64,000 nucleotides of DNA from Deltaproteobacteria bacterium (GCA_021780495.1 JAJXYO010000030.1:1-64000); one strand, 5' to 3'; counted from the stretch's first letter, positions 33,989-43,633 are shown. The notes: generated from the sequence alone by a model not told the origin. Translations and numbers: made by a program.

Positions 33989-34993
33989 ATGTTTTCCCGA
34001 CACGTTTCCCCGAAAGCCATTTTCACGACCGTAGTCCGAATTCTATTGGCCCTGCTGCTGGTGTGGTATCTCATCTGCCTTTTTGTTCCTCCGGGAGATG
34101 GTTCCAAGGTGCGGGTAATTTCATTCCCTTCTGGTAGCGGTATCCGAAAACTAGCCAATGAACTCAAGGCCGGCGGTATTATTCGCAGCAGCTGGCACTT
34201 TATTCTGGTTACGCGCTTACGTGGCCAGGCCCATCGCCTGAAAGCCGGCGATTACCGTTTCAACGATGCCATGACGCCGGCCATGATCCTTCGAAAACTG
34301 GTTGCCGGGGATGTTGATTTTCGCAGATTTGCCCTGCCGGAAGGGTATTCTATCTATCAGGCTGCAGAGCTTTTGGACCAGAAGGGCTATTTCAATAAGA
34401 CGAGCTTCTTGGAGAAATGCCGGGATACGGCACTGTTGCGCCGCCTTGGTTTGCATGAGCCTACGGCGGAAGGGTATCTCTATCCGGCCACCTATAATCT
34501 GGCGCGTAATGGAAATGAAGAACAGTTGATTGGCCAGATGGTTGCCCAGTTTAAAAAAAAGTATGCCGAATTGACGCGCGGGACTGGCGGGGTGAGTGGC
34601 CTGTCCCGTCATCAGATTGTTACGATGGCATCGCTGATTGAAAAAGAAGCGGTCTCGCCCGAAGAAAAACCGCTTATTGCGTCGGTTTTTTACAACCGGT
34701 TACGAATCGGCATGCCGTTGCAAAGTGATCCCACGGCAGTCTATGGTGTGCGCGCTTTTGGCGGGAAGGTCAGTAAGGCTGATATTGAACGGCGTTCTCC
34801 CTACAACACCTACCTGATCAAAGGACTCCCGCCCGGCCCCATTGGCAACCCCGGCATTGAAGCCATTCAGGCGGCCCTGCACCCCGCCTGCACCCCGTAT
34901 CTGTATTTCGTTGCCCGCCAGGATGGGACCCACCAGTTTTCTTGCTCTCTGGAAGAACACAACCGGGCAGTGTCGAGATACCTCAAGCATTAA
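33989..34993 (+). CDS. mltG: Endolytic murein transglycosylase MltG
   Basis: Inner-membrane lytic transglycosylase that cuts nascent glycan strands and sets their length. The 334-residue protein has an N-terminal membrane helix (VVRILLALLLVWYLICLFVP, about 13-32) and a LysM-like segment FALPEGYSIYQAAELL. The YceG domain has PTAEGYLYPATYN, ASLIEKEAVSPEEKPLIASVFYNRL with the catalytic Glu, and LQSDPTAVYG plus RSPYNTYLIKGLPPGPIGNPG. The start lacks a clear ribosome binding site and may lie elsewhere in the frame, which is open from 33848. Confidence 0.93.
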   Translation: MFSRHVSPKAIFTTVVRILLALLLVWYLICLFVPPGDGSKVRVISFPSGSGIRKLANELKAGGIIRSSWHFILVTRLRGQAHRLKAGDYRFNDAMTPAMILRKLVAGDVDFRRFALPEGYSIYQAAELLDQKGYFNKTSFLEKCRDTALLRRLGLHEPTAEGYLYPATYNLARNGNEEQLIGQMVAQFKKKYAELTRGTGGVSGLSRHQIVTMASLIEKEAVSPEEKPLIASVFYNRLRIGMPLQSDPTAVYGVRAFGGKVSKADIERRSPYNTYLIKGLPPGPIGNPGIEAIQAALHPACTPYLYFVARQDGTHQFSCSLEEHNRAVSRYLKH

Positions 34994-35012
34994 ATTGCAC
35001 GGATTTTGTACG

Positions 35013-35044
35013 AAAAACCGGGTCCTGTAAGGTTCAGGACCCGG
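35013..35044 (-). terminator. Terminator of the HDOD gene
   Basis: CCGGGTCCTG (35018-35027) with CAGGACCCGG (35035-35044) and a 7-nt loop, followed on the minus strand by TTTTT. Convergent with mltG, so it may serve both. Confidence 0.85.
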
Positions 35045-35074
35045 CGCAATTTCCGGATACAGGATTCATCCTGG

Positions 35075-35920
35075 TCACATATCCTCAAGCTCTCCGGCAT
35101 CCTCTATAACGATCTCCAATTCCGCCAAGGTAATCTCCTTTACTCCCAACGCCTGGACTTCTGGACAGGATATCAGCGAAATCTCCGAATGCATGATGAT
35201 ATCTTTACCGACTTTTCTGCATGCTTCGTTGGCAAGACGAACCACGGTCAAAAGTATATTTCCGGTATCAAAATCTGCTTTGTGGTGTTGAATGGAGATA
35301 TTTGCATACGTTTCCGGCAGACTCCATGAACGCATCAGGTTGTATCCAACCTCTTCGTGCATGGAGATGAGGATCTCATCGATCAGAGGCTTGGTCAGGG
35401 TGATGCGGCTTTCTCCACTGCGGATGATATCATCCATGACCTTGAGCAGCGCCAGTTTGCCGATGTCATGCAGCAGTCCGCCCATGAACGCCTGTGATGC
35501 GATGTCGGGATAACCTGCCTTGCGGGCCAGCCACTTGGCTCCGACAGCACAGGAAAAGGCGTGACTCCATAGTGTCTGCATATGTGTATTGAGAATTTCG
35601 TTCGACGACTGGTAGCTTTCAAGTTGTGAAGCCATCATGGCTACGTTTGCGATTTCCTGGGCGCCAAGCCTGACGATGGCCTCTTTAATGGTTGCAACTT
35701 TAGAAAGCCCGGCATAATAGGATGAGTTGGCCACCATGAGAACCTTGCCGGCCAGGGACTGATCCTCGCTGATCAATTCCAGTATCTCCTCGATGGTAAA
35801 ATCTCGCTTGGCAAGGGTTTGCTGAAGGCGTACCGCAACGGAATGGAATACGGGCAGATCTGACAAGTCCCCGGAGAGATGTTCTTGTACCAGTGCAATT
35901 AAAGGCTTTTCGCTGCTCAT
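35075..35920 (-). CDS. HDOD domain signalling protein
   Basis: The 281-residue protein is a single HDOD domain: DLPVFHSVAVRLQQTLAKRDFTIEEILELISEDQSLAGKVLMVANSSYY-type N-terminus (residues about 20-68), RLGAQEIANVAMM, GLLHDIGKLALLKV near 150, and YNLMRSWSLPETYANISIQHHK near 195. It has no second output domain. HDOD proteins act as scaffolds in signalling and in type IV pilus or motility control. The ATG overlaps the stop of the upstream PilB-like ATPase gene by four bases, so the two are translationally coupled and probably work together. Confidence 0.88.
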   Translation of the reverse strand: MSSEKPLIALVQEHLSGDLSDLPVFHSVAVRLQQTLAKRDFTIEEILELISEDQSLAGKVLMVANSSYYAGLSKVATIKEAIVRLGAQEIANVAMMASQLESYQSSNEILNTHMQTLWSHAFSCAVGAKWLARKAGYPDIASQAFMGGLLHDIGKLALLKVMDDIIRSGESRITLTKPLIDEILISMHEEVGYNLMRSWSLPETYANISIQHHKADFDTGNILLTVVRLANEACRKVGKDIIMHSEISLISCPEVQALGVKEITLAELEIVIEDAGELEDM

Positions 35921-37848
35921 TCGTTTACCCCCAGAATTCTGTGCAATTCGCTCAATGGTCGCGGTTTGCCCAGTTTGGGTAGATCTGTAATGATCTCCTT
36001 GACGGAGACCTGACCTTGTGCGGCTTTGACCAGACCATCCTCGAAAAGTGTGACCAGTCCCGCGGTTTCAATGCTCAACTTCCTGATTTCCAGGGAACTT
36101 TTCCCCAGCAAAATAGCTTCACTCAGGTTTTCATTCATAATCAGTGTTTCGAAGATTCCCACCCGTCCTTTATATCCGCTGAATCGGCAGGCTTTACAGC
36201 CGCGTCCCTGTTTGAATTTAGCGCCGGCAATGTCCTTGGAGGTAACAAACATGCGACTCAAATCGAGAGGAGACGGGGTATACGGTTCAGCACAGGCAGG
36301 ACAGATCCTGCGCATCAGTCTCTGGGCAACAATGCAGGTAATCGTTGACGCAATCAGGAACGGCTCTACCTGCATGGTGAGCAGGCGGGTCAGGGCTCCG
36401 ATACTATCCTCGGTATGGAAGGTGGTGAAAACCTTGTGTCCGGTGAGGGCCGCTTCTATGGCCGTTTCGGCCGAAAACTTGTCGCGCACCTCGCCCAGGA
36501 CGATAATGTCAGGATCCTGACGGACGATATGTCGCAGGGTCTCTTCAAAGGTCACACCGATCTTGGGGTTGATGGAACACTGGCAGACACCGTCCAGTAC
36601 GATCTCTACCGGGTCTTCAGCCGTGATAATGCTGGTATGGATATCATTGACAAAATTGATGCAACTATAGAGGGTGCTGGTCTTGCCGCTTCCGGTGGGG
36701 CCGGTGATGATAACCACCCCGGTAGGTGTTTCAACGGCATTGTAGATGAAGTTCTCCAACATACGCGGAGCCATGCCGATTTCCTTGATATCGAGCAGCG
36801 ATGCTTTGTTGCTGAGCAGTCTCAGAACGATCTTTTCACCGTAGATGGTGACAAAGATGGAAACCCTCAGATCCAGGTTTACGCCGTGTTTGCGGCTTTT
36901 AAACAAGATGCGTGCATCCTGGTGTCGTCGCTTCTCGGCGATATCAGCCTGGCCCAACACCTTGATGCGGGTCGATAGTTGGGGGGCCATGCTGCGAGGG
37001 AAATCTTTGTAATGCTGCATGACACCATCGCGGCGGAAGCGGATTCGCAGGCGGTTATCCATCGGTTCTATATGGATATCACTGGCATTCTCATCGATGG
37101 CATCATCTAAAATGGTGTTGATGATGCCGATAATCGTATTTTCATCGGCCGCAACATAAGCTTGGGCCGACGTTTGCTCAAGGGCTGAGAGCGCTTCCAA
37201 TACCGTGGACTTGGAGGTGATGGCTGGTTTGAAATTTTTGCCGAGTAACCGTTCTGCCGTTTGCAGGGCCTGTTGGTCGAGCGGATCGCCAAAGGCTACA
37301 ACGATGTTGTCGCCGTCCTTCTCGATGGGCAGCAGGCATAATTCTTTGCAGACATTGTGCGGGATCAGATTTGCGAGGACCTTGTCGAGTTTTCCGAAGT
37401 CGATGGTGACAACCGGGAAACCCAATTGATACGAGAGCGTTTCCAGCAGTCTGCGTTCCTCAATAAAGCCGCCCTCGATCAGAATCTCTCCGATCCGCTT
37501 CTTCCCGCCTGAATCCTTTTGCAGCCCAAGCGCCTGTCGCAGGTCTGCATCAGTCAGATAGCCGAGTTCGACGAGCAGATCGCCAAGTCGTATATTTATC
37601 TGACTGTTACGGAGCGATTCTTTAACCTGGTCACGCTCCACGTAGCCGAGCTCAATGAGCGTGTCCAGCATTGTCTGCGGAGTGGCGATCTTTTTACGTA
37701 CCCGCAGGGCATAGTTGAGCTGCTTCTCAGTGATTATGCCCTGATTGAGCAGCAGTGCTGCCAAAACGCCAGCTTCCTGCTCAAGGGGCACTAAATCTAA
37801 CGGAGTAACTTCCTGCTGCTTGTGTAATGCGGGGTTCTGAGCTGTCAT
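35917..37848 (-). CDS. PilB/GspE-type ATPase with tandem MshEN cyclic-di-GMP motifs
   Basis: The 643-residue protein contains two perfect or near-perfect MshEN motifs (RLGxxLxxxGxxxxxxLxxxLxxQ): residues 87-110 (starts RLGDLLVELG) and 118-141 (starts RIGEILIEGG). Two weaker copies lie at about 28-50 and 60-83. A linker follows, then a GspE ATPase core with Walker A GPTGSGKT (383-390), Asp box AEDPVEI, Walker B IIVLGEVRDK and the His box. A four-Cys zinc finger (CPAC, CKAC) precedes the end. These ATPases drive pilus or type II pseudopilus assembly. SD AGGGAG precedes the ATG at 37848. Coupled to the HDOD gene. Confidence 0.9.
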   Translation of the reverse strand: MTAQNPALHKQQEVTPLDLVPLEQEAGVLAALLLNQGIITEKQLNYALRVRKKIATPQTMLDTLIELGYVERDQVKESLRNSQINIRLGDLLVELGYLTDADLRQALGLQKDSGGKKRIGEILIEGGFIEERRLLETLSYQLGFPVVTIDFGKLDKVLANLIPHNVCKELCLLPIEKDGDNIVVAFGDPLDQQALQTAERLLGKNFKPAITSKSTVLEALSALEQTSAQAYVAADENTIIGIINTILDDAIDENASDIHIEPMDNRLRIRFRRDGVMQHYKDFPRSMAPQLSTRIKVLGQADIAEKRRHQDARILFKSRKHGVNLDLRVSIFVTIYGEKIVLRLLSNKASLLDIKEIGMAPRMLENFIYNAVETPTGVVIITGPTGSGKTSTLYSCINFVNDIHTSIITAEDPVEIVLDGVCQCSINPKIGVTFEETLRHIVRQDPDIIVLGEVRDKFSAETAIEAALTGHKVFTTFHTEDSIGALTRLLTMQVEPFLIASTITCIVAQRLMRRICPACAEPYTPSPLDLSRMFVTSKDIAGAKFKQGRGCKACRFSGYKGRVGIFETLIMNENLSEAILLGKSSLEIRKLSIETAGLVTLFEDGLVKAAQGQVSVKEIITDLPKLGKPRPLSELHRILGVNE

Positions 37849-37982
37849 GAGGTCTCTCCCTGAACGGCATATAATAATTGCAGGCACTCTGAAATGCAAG
37901 TTCTTGATGAGGGCAGGTTGTTGCTGCGGATGAGCATGTTTCAAATGATATCAAAGGCTGTCAAAAAGCTCGTGGGAGGAAA

Positions 37983-38630
37983 TCAGGAAGATAAACCTAC
38001 ATGTTCCTTGACACCGCCAAAGGTCAGACGGTGAATGGGGCAGGGACCGAGCCGGCGGATCGCTTGCAGATGCAGGGCGCTACCATAACCTTTGTGACCG
38101 CTAAAACCGTAGCCGGGATGGATCTGGTCCAGTTTGCGCATGAGTCTGTCACGGGTGACCTTGGCTATAATGGAGGCAGCCGCGATGGAAAGGCTGAGTG
38201 CATCCCCTTTTTTGATGATTTTCTGAGATAGGGGAGAGTCGATGGTACTGATACCATCGATCAGGATGTAATCAGGTTGTGGGGCGAGTTGTCCAACAGC
38301 TTCAAGCATGGCGAAGCGTGTGGCCTGAAGGATGTTAATCTCATCGATCAGTTCTGGTGATCCCATGCCGATTCCTACGGAGAGGGCTTGATCCATTATA
38401 ACGTCAAACAGTCGCTCGCGTTTGTCCGGTGAGAGCTTTTTGGAGTCATTGACCCCGTTAAGTCGTAAGCCCGCGGGAAGGATTACCGCTGCGGCTACAA
38501 CCGGACCGGCTAGTGGGCCTCGGCCGGCCTCGTCTACACCGGCGATCAGTCGATAACCATTACGGATGCCTTGCCGCTCGAAAGAGAGCAGGTCCAGTGG
38601 TGAGCTATTGAAGAGTTCGGTCTGAATCAT
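37983..38630 (-). CDS. rnhB: Ribonuclease HII
   Basis: Removes ribonucleotides and RNA-DNA hybrids. The 215-residue protein has the N-terminal AGVDEAGRGPLAGPVVAAAVILP (catalytic Asp-Glu), NDSKKLSPDKRERLF, YILIDGIS and AAASIIAKVTRDRLM, with the C-terminal HPGYGFSGHKGYGS that is typical of RNase HII. It lies downstream of the rplS terminator, on the same strand. Confidence 0.95.
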   Translation of the reverse strand: MIQTELFNSSPLDLLSFERQGIRNGYRLIAGVDEAGRGPLAGPVVAAAVILPAGLRLNGVNDSKKLSPDKRERLFDVIMDQALSVGIGMGSPELIDEINILQATRFAMLEAVGQLAPQPDYILIDGISTIDSPLSQKIIKKGDALSLSIAAASIIAKVTRDRLMRKLDQIHPGYGFSGHKGYGSALHLQAIRRLGPCPIHRLTFGGVKEHVGLSS

Positions 38631-38647
38631 GTGCCGATCCTGATATG

Positions 38648-38676
38648 CAAAAAGCCCCGCAGAGCGGGGCTTTTTG
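38648..38676 (-). terminator. Terminator of the rpsP-rplS operon
   Basis: CAAAAAGCCCCGC with GCGGGGCTTTTTG and a 3-nt loop; T tract on the minus strand. It lies 11 bases past the rplS stop codon. Confidence 0.9.
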
Positions 38677-38686
38677 TATCGTTACG

Positions 38687-39043
38687 TTAAGCAGCTTTGA
38701 CGTACTTGCGCTCGCGGATGCGGGCGGCTTTGCCGCGCAGGTTACGCAGGTAGTAAAGTTTGGCACGGCGAACATGCCCACGGGTAATTACCTCGATCTT
38801 CTCAAGGATGGGTGAGTGGAGAGGGAACACCCTCTCAACACCGATACCGTTGGAAATTTTACGTACGGTAAACGACTCACGAATACCGCCGTTCTGGCGA
38901 CCAATAACAACGCCCTGAAAAACCTGGATACGGTGTTTGTCACCCTCTACGATTTTTACGTGCACTTTGACTGTATCACCAACCTTGAAAGGGGTGATGT
39001 TCTTCTTCATCTGTTCAAATTCCAGAAAATCGATGGTATTCAT
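38687..39043 (-). CDS. rplS: 50S ribosomal protein L19
   Basis: Large-subunit protein at the subunit interface. The 118-residue protein has [42 protein letters not shown] and [19 protein letters not shown], all typical. GAGGAGG is upstream. Last gene of the rpsP-khpA-rimM-trmD-SPOUT-rplS group. Confidence 0.97.
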   Translation of the reverse strand: MNTIDFLEFEQMKKNITPFKVGDTVKVHVKIVEGDKHRIQVFQGVVIGRQNGGIRESFTVRKISNGIGVERVFPLHSPILEKIEVITRGHVRRAKLYYLRNLRGKAARIRERKYVKAA

Positions 39044-39090
39044 TGGTTTGATTCCTCCTCTATGTCTCTCTTTGTTACGAATATATGTTT

Positions 39091-39666
39091 CTACTGCATT
39101 CCTGTCAGTCGGTCGAGCATAATGGCAGCCGCCGAACGGACCGACAGGTGATTGTATCTGCCAGCACCGGCAATAGGCTCAAGGATAAGATCGGCCGTTT
39201 CAAAGCACTCTTCCGTGAGTCCCCATCCGGTTCCCAAAAGTAGTAAGTACGGTTTTTCTGCATTGCCGAGCAACTGTTTGAAATTCTGACAGGTGATGCT
39301 TCCCGGACGGTTACCGGCACTTGTAATAACCGTCTTGACCGGTTCAGCAAACCCTGTCTGAAAATCGCTCACAGCACACCCCAAGCTGTCAACTACCCTG
39401 ATGATTTCGAGCGCTTCTTTACGGTCCGGATTGTAGGTTGCTCCCCAACCGGTCTGCCAGTGGCCCGTTATCCGAAGAGCCAGTGCCTGCTGGTCTTTCG
39501 ACGGGGTTACGATATAGAATCGGTCCAATCCAAACGTTCGGGACGAACGGGCAATATCATGCAGATCCAGATTGGTCAGTGCTGTTGTAACCACCTCGTG
39601 GAGCTTGTTGTACACCGGGTAGTGCACAAGTGCTATGGCCAGATTAGCAGCAGGAGGAAGAAGCAT
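39091..39666 (-). CDS. SPOUT-like RNA methyltransferase between trmD and rplS
   Basis: The 191-residue protein resembles the RNA methyltransferase family PF09936. It starts [32 protein letters not shown], continues with YGLD-like [11 protein letters not shown], and ends with a SPOUT-style knot motif [26 protein letters not shown] and [16 protein letters not shown]. The RNA target is unknown. It overlaps the end of trmD by 23 bases. ATG 39666 gives seven bases to GGAG; ATG 39669 directly before it is an alternative. Confidence 0.8.
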   Translation of the reverse strand: MLLPPAANLAIALVHYPVYNKLHEVVTTALTNLDLHDIARSSRTFGLDRFYIVTPSKDQQALALRITGHWQTGWGATYNPDRKEALEIIRVVDSLGCAVSDFQTGFAEPVKTVITSAGNRPGSITCQNFKQLLGNAEKPYLLLLGTGWGLTEECFETADLILEPIAGAGRYNHLSVRSAAAIMLDRLTGMQ

Positions 39667-40393
39667 CATCCCGCTCCAGTTCGGCAAGCAATTTCCGGTC
39701 TTCCTTTGTCAATGCCAGTTCTGCCATGAGATCAGGGCGAAGCGCAATTGTACTGCGTAATGACTCGCGTCGCCGCCATTTCCGGATTAATTCATGATTA
39801 CCGGACAGCAGAACTCTGGGAACAGTCAGCCCTCTGAACTCAGGAGGGCGTGTGTAGTGCGGATACTCCAGCAGTCCGTCACCGAATGAGTCGCTTTCTG
39901 CCGATTCATCATTGCCAAGGACGTCCGGTATGAGACGTGTCACGGCGTCAACGATAGCCATGGCAGCGATCTCGCCTCCCGACAGGACCACGTCGCCGAT
40001 GGAGATGTCATCCTGAATGCAGAGAGTACGCACGCGCTCGTCGATCCCTTCGTAGCGGCCGCAAACGATGATCAGGCCCTCCCGTTCGGCCAGTTCCGTT
40101 GCTACCTGATGGGTAAGCCGGCGTCCTCGGGGAGAGGTTAATACGACGGTTGACGCGGGGTGCAGCGTCTTGATGGATTCAATGCAGGCGGTCAAAGGTT
40201 CGACTTTCATCACCATGCCGGCACCGCCCCCATAGGGGGCGTCATCGGTTACCTGATGGCGGTCGCTGGCCCAGTCGCGGATGTTGTGTATGTCAATGTC
40301 AATGAGCTGTTTTTCCCTGGCCCGCCTGATGATGCTTTCATCGAACGGTCCCAAGAACATCCCGGGAAACAGGGTAAGTATGTCAAATTTCAT
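39644..40393 (-). CDS. trmD: tRNA (guanine-37-N1)-methyltransferase TrmD
   Basis: Methylates G37 beside the anticodon to prevent frameshifting. The 249-residue protein has the signature [11 protein letters not shown] start, [29 protein letters not shown], and the SAM-binding trefoil knot [14 protein letters not shown] and [23 protein letters not shown]. It overlaps the rimM stop by four bases (ATGA). Confidence 0.97.
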   Translation of the reverse strand: MKFDILTLFPGMFLGPFDESIIRRAREKQLIDIDIHNIRDWASDRHQVTDDAPYGGGAGMVMKVEPLTACIESIKTLHPASTVVLTSPRGRRLTHQVATELAEREGLIIVCGRYEGIDERVRTLCIQDDISIGDVVLSGGEIAAMAIVDAVTRLIPDVLGNDESAESDSFGDGLLEYPHYTRPPEFRGLTVPRVLLSGNHELIRKWRRRESLRSTIALRPDLMAELALTKEDRKLLAELERDDASSSCC

Positions 40394-40911
40394 AAATCGA
40401 GCAGACCGTCGAGCGGAGTGATGATGACTCTACCACTCACCAGATCGACCCGTTGGATAACATCACCGATGGCTGGGATCAGGTACTCACGGCTTGTTCC
40501 ACGAACCACATAAATGTCGCTGCTGCCGGTTTCAAAGATATCAGCGATTGTTCCGAGCAGCGTGCCATCATCGGTGAGGACCTGCAGTCCGATCAGATCA
40601 CTCCAGTAATACTCATCGTCTGTCAGTTCCGGCAGAAGAGAACGTTTAAGGCACAACTCGTTTCCAACGAGGGGTTTGGCCTGGTCAATATCATCAAAGT
40701 CCTGGAGGCCTATGATGAATTTTCCGGAGTTGGCATTGAAGCTTGTAAGGGTGAACTCCCGCAGCGTCCCATCAGCCGACTTTAAGACAACAGAACGCGC
40801 GGCACTCATACTTTCGAAGTTGCCCGAATAGGAGTACACTTTCAATTGGCCCTTGATACCATGGGTACCAATTATTTTTCCCACCGGGATCAGCCCTTCC
40901 GAGTCTCGCAT
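40390..40911 (-). CDS. rimM: Ribosome maturation factor RimM
   Basis: Assists maturation of the 30S head by binding S19. The 173-residue protein has the N-terminal [24 protein letters not shown] and the C-terminal PRC barrel ([22 protein letters not shown] ... [22 protein letters not shown]). The start codon directly abuts the khpA stop codon. Confidence 0.96.
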   Translation of the reverse strand: MRDSEGLIPVGKIIGTHGIKGQLKVYSYSGNFESMSAARSVVLKSADGTLREFTLTSFNANSGKFIIGLQDFDDIDQAKPLVGNELCLKRSLLPELTDDEYYWSDLIGLQVLTDDGTLLGTIADIFETGSSDIYVVRGTSREYLIPAIGDVIQRVDLVSGRVIITPLDGLLDL

Positions 40912-41142
40912 TTATTCCACAATTTTAAGAATAGCCTTGTTGTTGCCCTTGGTGGACACAGCATTGAGGATCGTACGGATTGCCTTGGCAGTGCGGCCTT
41001 CCTTGCCGATGATACGACCCATATCTTCCTTGGCGACAGTCAGCTTGATGACCAGAGTGTCTTCTTCCATCTCTTCGGTTGCCATTACCTTGGAGGGGTC
41101 GTCGACTAGTGCCTTCGCGATGGTTTCAACAAGTGCTTTCAT
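40912..41142 (-). CDS. khpA: KH-domain RNA-binding protein KhpA
   Basis: The 76-residue protein is a single KH domain with the GxxG loop in GRIIGKEGRTAKAIRTIL and the typical start MKALVETIAKALVDDP. KhpA, usually with KhpB/Jag, binds many RNAs. The location between rpsP and rimM is the common one. Confidence 0.93.
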   Translation of the reverse strand: MKALVETIAKALVDDPSKVMATEEMEEDTLVIKLTVAKEDMGRIIGKEGRTAKAIRTILNAVSTKGNNKAILKIVE

Positions 41143-41198
41143 GTCGGTATCCTCTGCTCATTGTAGAATGGCCGGCGGACCGGGATGGAATCAAGGCG

Positions 41199-41465
41199 CT
41201 ATGCCGTCGGAGCGGCTGCCTTGTCCAGGATCCCTGCATTTTTCAGAAGTTGTCTGACGGTATCGGTAGGTTGTGCGCCCTTGTCGAGCCACGCGACAAT
41301 CTTCTCTTTATTCAGCTTGACGACTGCCGGATTCTTCGTCGGATCGTAGGTGCCCATGTTCTCGATGAAACGGCCGTCTCTGCGGCAGCGCTCGTCTGCA
41401 ACAACTACCTGGTAAAAAGGTCTTTTCTTTGCGCCTGCCCGAGCAAGCCTGATTTTTGTTGCCAT
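41199..41465 (-). CDS. rpsP: 30S ribosomal protein S16
   Basis: The 88-residue protein starts [34 protein letters not shown]-like (residues 2-35) and continues [20 protein letters not shown], typical of S16. AGGAGG is upstream. First of the rpsP-rplS group and 60 bases downstream of ffh on the same strand. Confidence 0.97.
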   Translation of the reverse strand: MATKIRLARAGAKKRPFYQVVVADERCRRDGRFIENMGTYDPTKNPAVVKLNKEKIVAWLDKGAQPTDTVRQLLKNAGILDKAAAPTA

Positions 41466-41525
41466 TGTGTTTCCTCCTGAGTTGTTACTTCTGCGATTTT
41501 GTATGAAAATGATGAAATGTTTATG

Positions 41526-42887
41526 TTATCCAAACGGCAACATGCCCTTGCCGAGTCCCCCCATACCCTTGAGGAGCCCTTTGGGCCCAAGTTTCTGCAA
41601 TTGTTTTACGACTTTTTGTGCTTCGGTAAAGCGTTTAAGCAACTGGTTGATCTCGGGAACGGTTGTTCCGCTGCCCTTGGCAATGCGCAGGCGGCGGCTG
41701 CCGTTGATGATGCTGTGATTGGCACGTTCGCCCGGAGTCATGGAGCGGATAATGGCTTCAATCCGTTTCATCTCATTTTCGCTCGGTTGGGCGCCTTTCA
41801 TCTGTTTCATCATCTTGCCCATGCCGGGAATCATGCCCATGATCGATTCCATAGAGCCCATTTTTTTAATCTGCTGGAGTTGGGCGAGAAAGTCCTCCAG
41901 GTCAAACTGGCTCTTCTTAAGCTTTTGCTGCAGTCTGGCCGTCTCTTTTTCGTCGAAAACGGATTGGGCCTTTTCCACCAGGGTGAGCACGTCACCCATT
42001 CCCAGAATGCGAGAGACCAGGCGGTCAGGGTGGAAAACCTCAAGCGCATCCAGCTTCTCACCGAGGCCGACGAACTTGATCGGCTTGCCGGTGACTGCCT
42101 TGATTGAGAGCGCTGCGCCGCCCTTGGCATCGCCATCCAGTTTGGTCAGCACTACTCCGGTGATTTCAAGACGTTCGTTGAAGCCGGCAGCTACGTTGAC
42201 CGCTTCCTGACCGGTCATGGCATCGGCCACAAACAGTATTTCCAGAGGTTGTGTGGCGGTTTTTATGTCCGCCAGTTCACTCATCAGGTAGTCGTCAATC
42301 TGGTGCCGTCCGGCAGTGTCAAGAATAACGGTGTCATACCCGTTCAGCTCGGCAAAGCGCATGGCTGCGATGCAGATATCGATCGGTTTTTGATCTGGTG
42401 AGGAGTTGAATACCTCAAGCCCAAGCTGTTTACCGACTGTTTTTAGCTGTTCGATAGCAGCCGGACGGTATACATCGGCCGGTACCAGAAGTGGTCGTCT
42501 CTTCAGGCCCTTCAGATGCCGGCCAAGCTTGCCGCAGGTGGTTGTCTTGCCGGCTCCCTGCAAGCCGACCATCATAATGGCTACCGGCGGCTTTGCTGAC
42601 AGGTTGAGAAGGTTGTCACTGCCGCCGCCCATGACGGTAATCAGTTCATCGTGAACAATCCGGATAATCTGCTGGCCGGGTGAGAGGCTTTGCAGTACCT
42701 CAACGCCTATGGCTTTTGTCCGGACGCTTTCGACAAAATCTTTGACAACCTTGAAATTTACATCGGCCTCAAGCAGGGCAAGACGCACCTCGCGCAAGGC
42801 TTCTTTGATATTTTCTTCGGTCATTACTCCCTGTCCGCGGAGCTTTTTGAAGACCGATTCAAGTTTTTCAGAAAGGCTGTCAAACAT
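41526..42887 (-). CDS. ffh: Signal recognition particle protein Ffh
   Basis: SRP54 GTPase that, with 4.5S RNA, brings membrane proteins to the translocon. The 453-residue protein has an N domain (MFDSLSEKLESVFKKLRGQG) and a G domain with GLQGAGKTTTCGKLG, DTAGRHQID and VVLTKLDGDAKGGAAL. The Met-rich M domain has SIMGMIPGMGKMMKQMKGAQP and the RI..SMTPGER loop. The terminal tail is Gly/Lys rich. The gene lies upstream of rpsP, 60 bases apart. Confidence 0.97.
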   Translation of the reverse strand: MFDSLSEKLESVFKKLRGQGVMTEENIKEALREVRLALLEADVNFKVVKDFVESVRTKAIGVEVLQSLSPGQQIIRIVHDELITVMGGGSDNLLNLSAKPPVAIMMVGLQGAGKTTTCGKLGRHLKGLKRRPLLVPADVYRPAAIEQLKTVGKQLGLEVFNSSPDQKPIDICIAAMRFAELNGYDTVILDTAGRHQIDDYLMSELADIKTATQPLEILFVADAMTGQEAVNVAAGFNERLEITGVVLTKLDGDAKGGAALSIKAVTGKPIKFVGLGEKLDALEVFHPDRLVSRILGMGDVLTLVEKAQSVFDEKETARLQQKLKKSQFDLEDFLAQLQQIKKMGSMESIMGMIPGMGKMMKQMKGAQPSENEMKRIEAIIRSMTPGERANHSIINGSRRLRIAKGSGTTVPEINQLLKRFTEAQKVVKQLQKLGPKGLLKGMGGLGKGMLPFG

Positions 42888-43009
42888 CGTGGATTACATC
42901 ATCTCTGTGAGCGGGATATGTTAATCCCGATAAACGGGATCTCTGCGTCCATGATGTTATATATTTATTCAGCGGGCAATAAATAAATCAGGCGCACTAA
43001 AAGGGGATC

Positions 43010-43039
43010 ACTATAAAGTACGGTAATGAAAACTGTCAA
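43010..43039 (-). promoter_or_regulatory. Candidate sigma-70 promoter of ffh
   Basis: On the minus strand TTGACA (43034-43039) and TATAGT (43010-43015) are 18 bases apart, about 120 bases upstream of the ffh start and just past the yedF stop. Confidence 0.5.
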
Positions 43040-43054
43040 GAACTATTTGGATTA

Positions 43055-43633
43055 CTAGAGCTTTATCACCTGCCCGGCCGTCAGCAGGCTCTCAACAGTG
43101 ACAAGCATGTTGGTTGTTGCTCCGACCCGAAGTTTATCCTTGAGTTTAAAAAAGTCCAGGCACACACCGCACGAAAAAATTTCTGTACCCATTCCCTGTA
43201 GCTTTTCCAGGGCCTCCTCTACATCAGACCCTTCGCAGGTCAGAAAAATTCCTGTGTTGAGAAAAAGAATGCGCGACGGCATTTCGCTGGTTTCGAGAAG
43301 CGTATGAATAAAGTTCTTCATCAACAATCGGCCGAGTTCTTCCGGTCCGTCTCCCAGACGGTCGGACGTTATCAACAGTATGCGGCTGCCGGCTGAGGAT
43401 GGGAACGAAGTGTGGGCGGTTTTAGCGGCGCTGCCGCAGATAGTAAGCACCCAATCGGATTCTTCCCGATGTTCGGTGACCTGGTAGCCGCGATTGCGTG
43501 AAAAGCGGGCTACATTTTCACGGGCGGCGCCATCATCCACGATAACCCGGATCTCGCTCTGCTCTTCCAGCGCTCTTTTCACGTTGAGTACTGGCGCCGG
43601 GCAGGTCAGATTTCTACAGTCAATTGTCTTCAT
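43055..43633 (-). CDS. yedF: YedF-type sulfurtransferase-like protein (selenium metabolism)
   Basis: The 192-residue protein has an N-terminal TusA domain with DCRNLTCPAPVLNVKRAL (Cys11-Pro-x-Pro). A linker and a C-terminal DsrE/DsrF-like domain follow (RILLITSDRLGDGPEELGRLLMKNFIHTLLE ... GSDVEEALEKLQGMGTEIFSCGVCLDFF). This domain order is the genomic marker YedF tied to selenium use. No selD or selenoprotein gene lies in the window. The ATG at 43633 overlaps the DUF3343 stop by four bases. Confidence 0.88.
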   Translation of the reverse strand: MKTIDCRNLTCPAPVLNVKRALEEQSEIRVIVDDGAARENVARFSRNRGYQVTEHREESDWVLTICGSAAKTAHTSFPSSAGSRILLITSDRLGDGPEELGRLLMKNFIHTLLETSEMPSRILFLNTGIFLTCEGSDVEEALEKLQGMGTEIFSCGVCLDFFKLKDKLRVGATTNMLVTVESLLTAGQVIKL

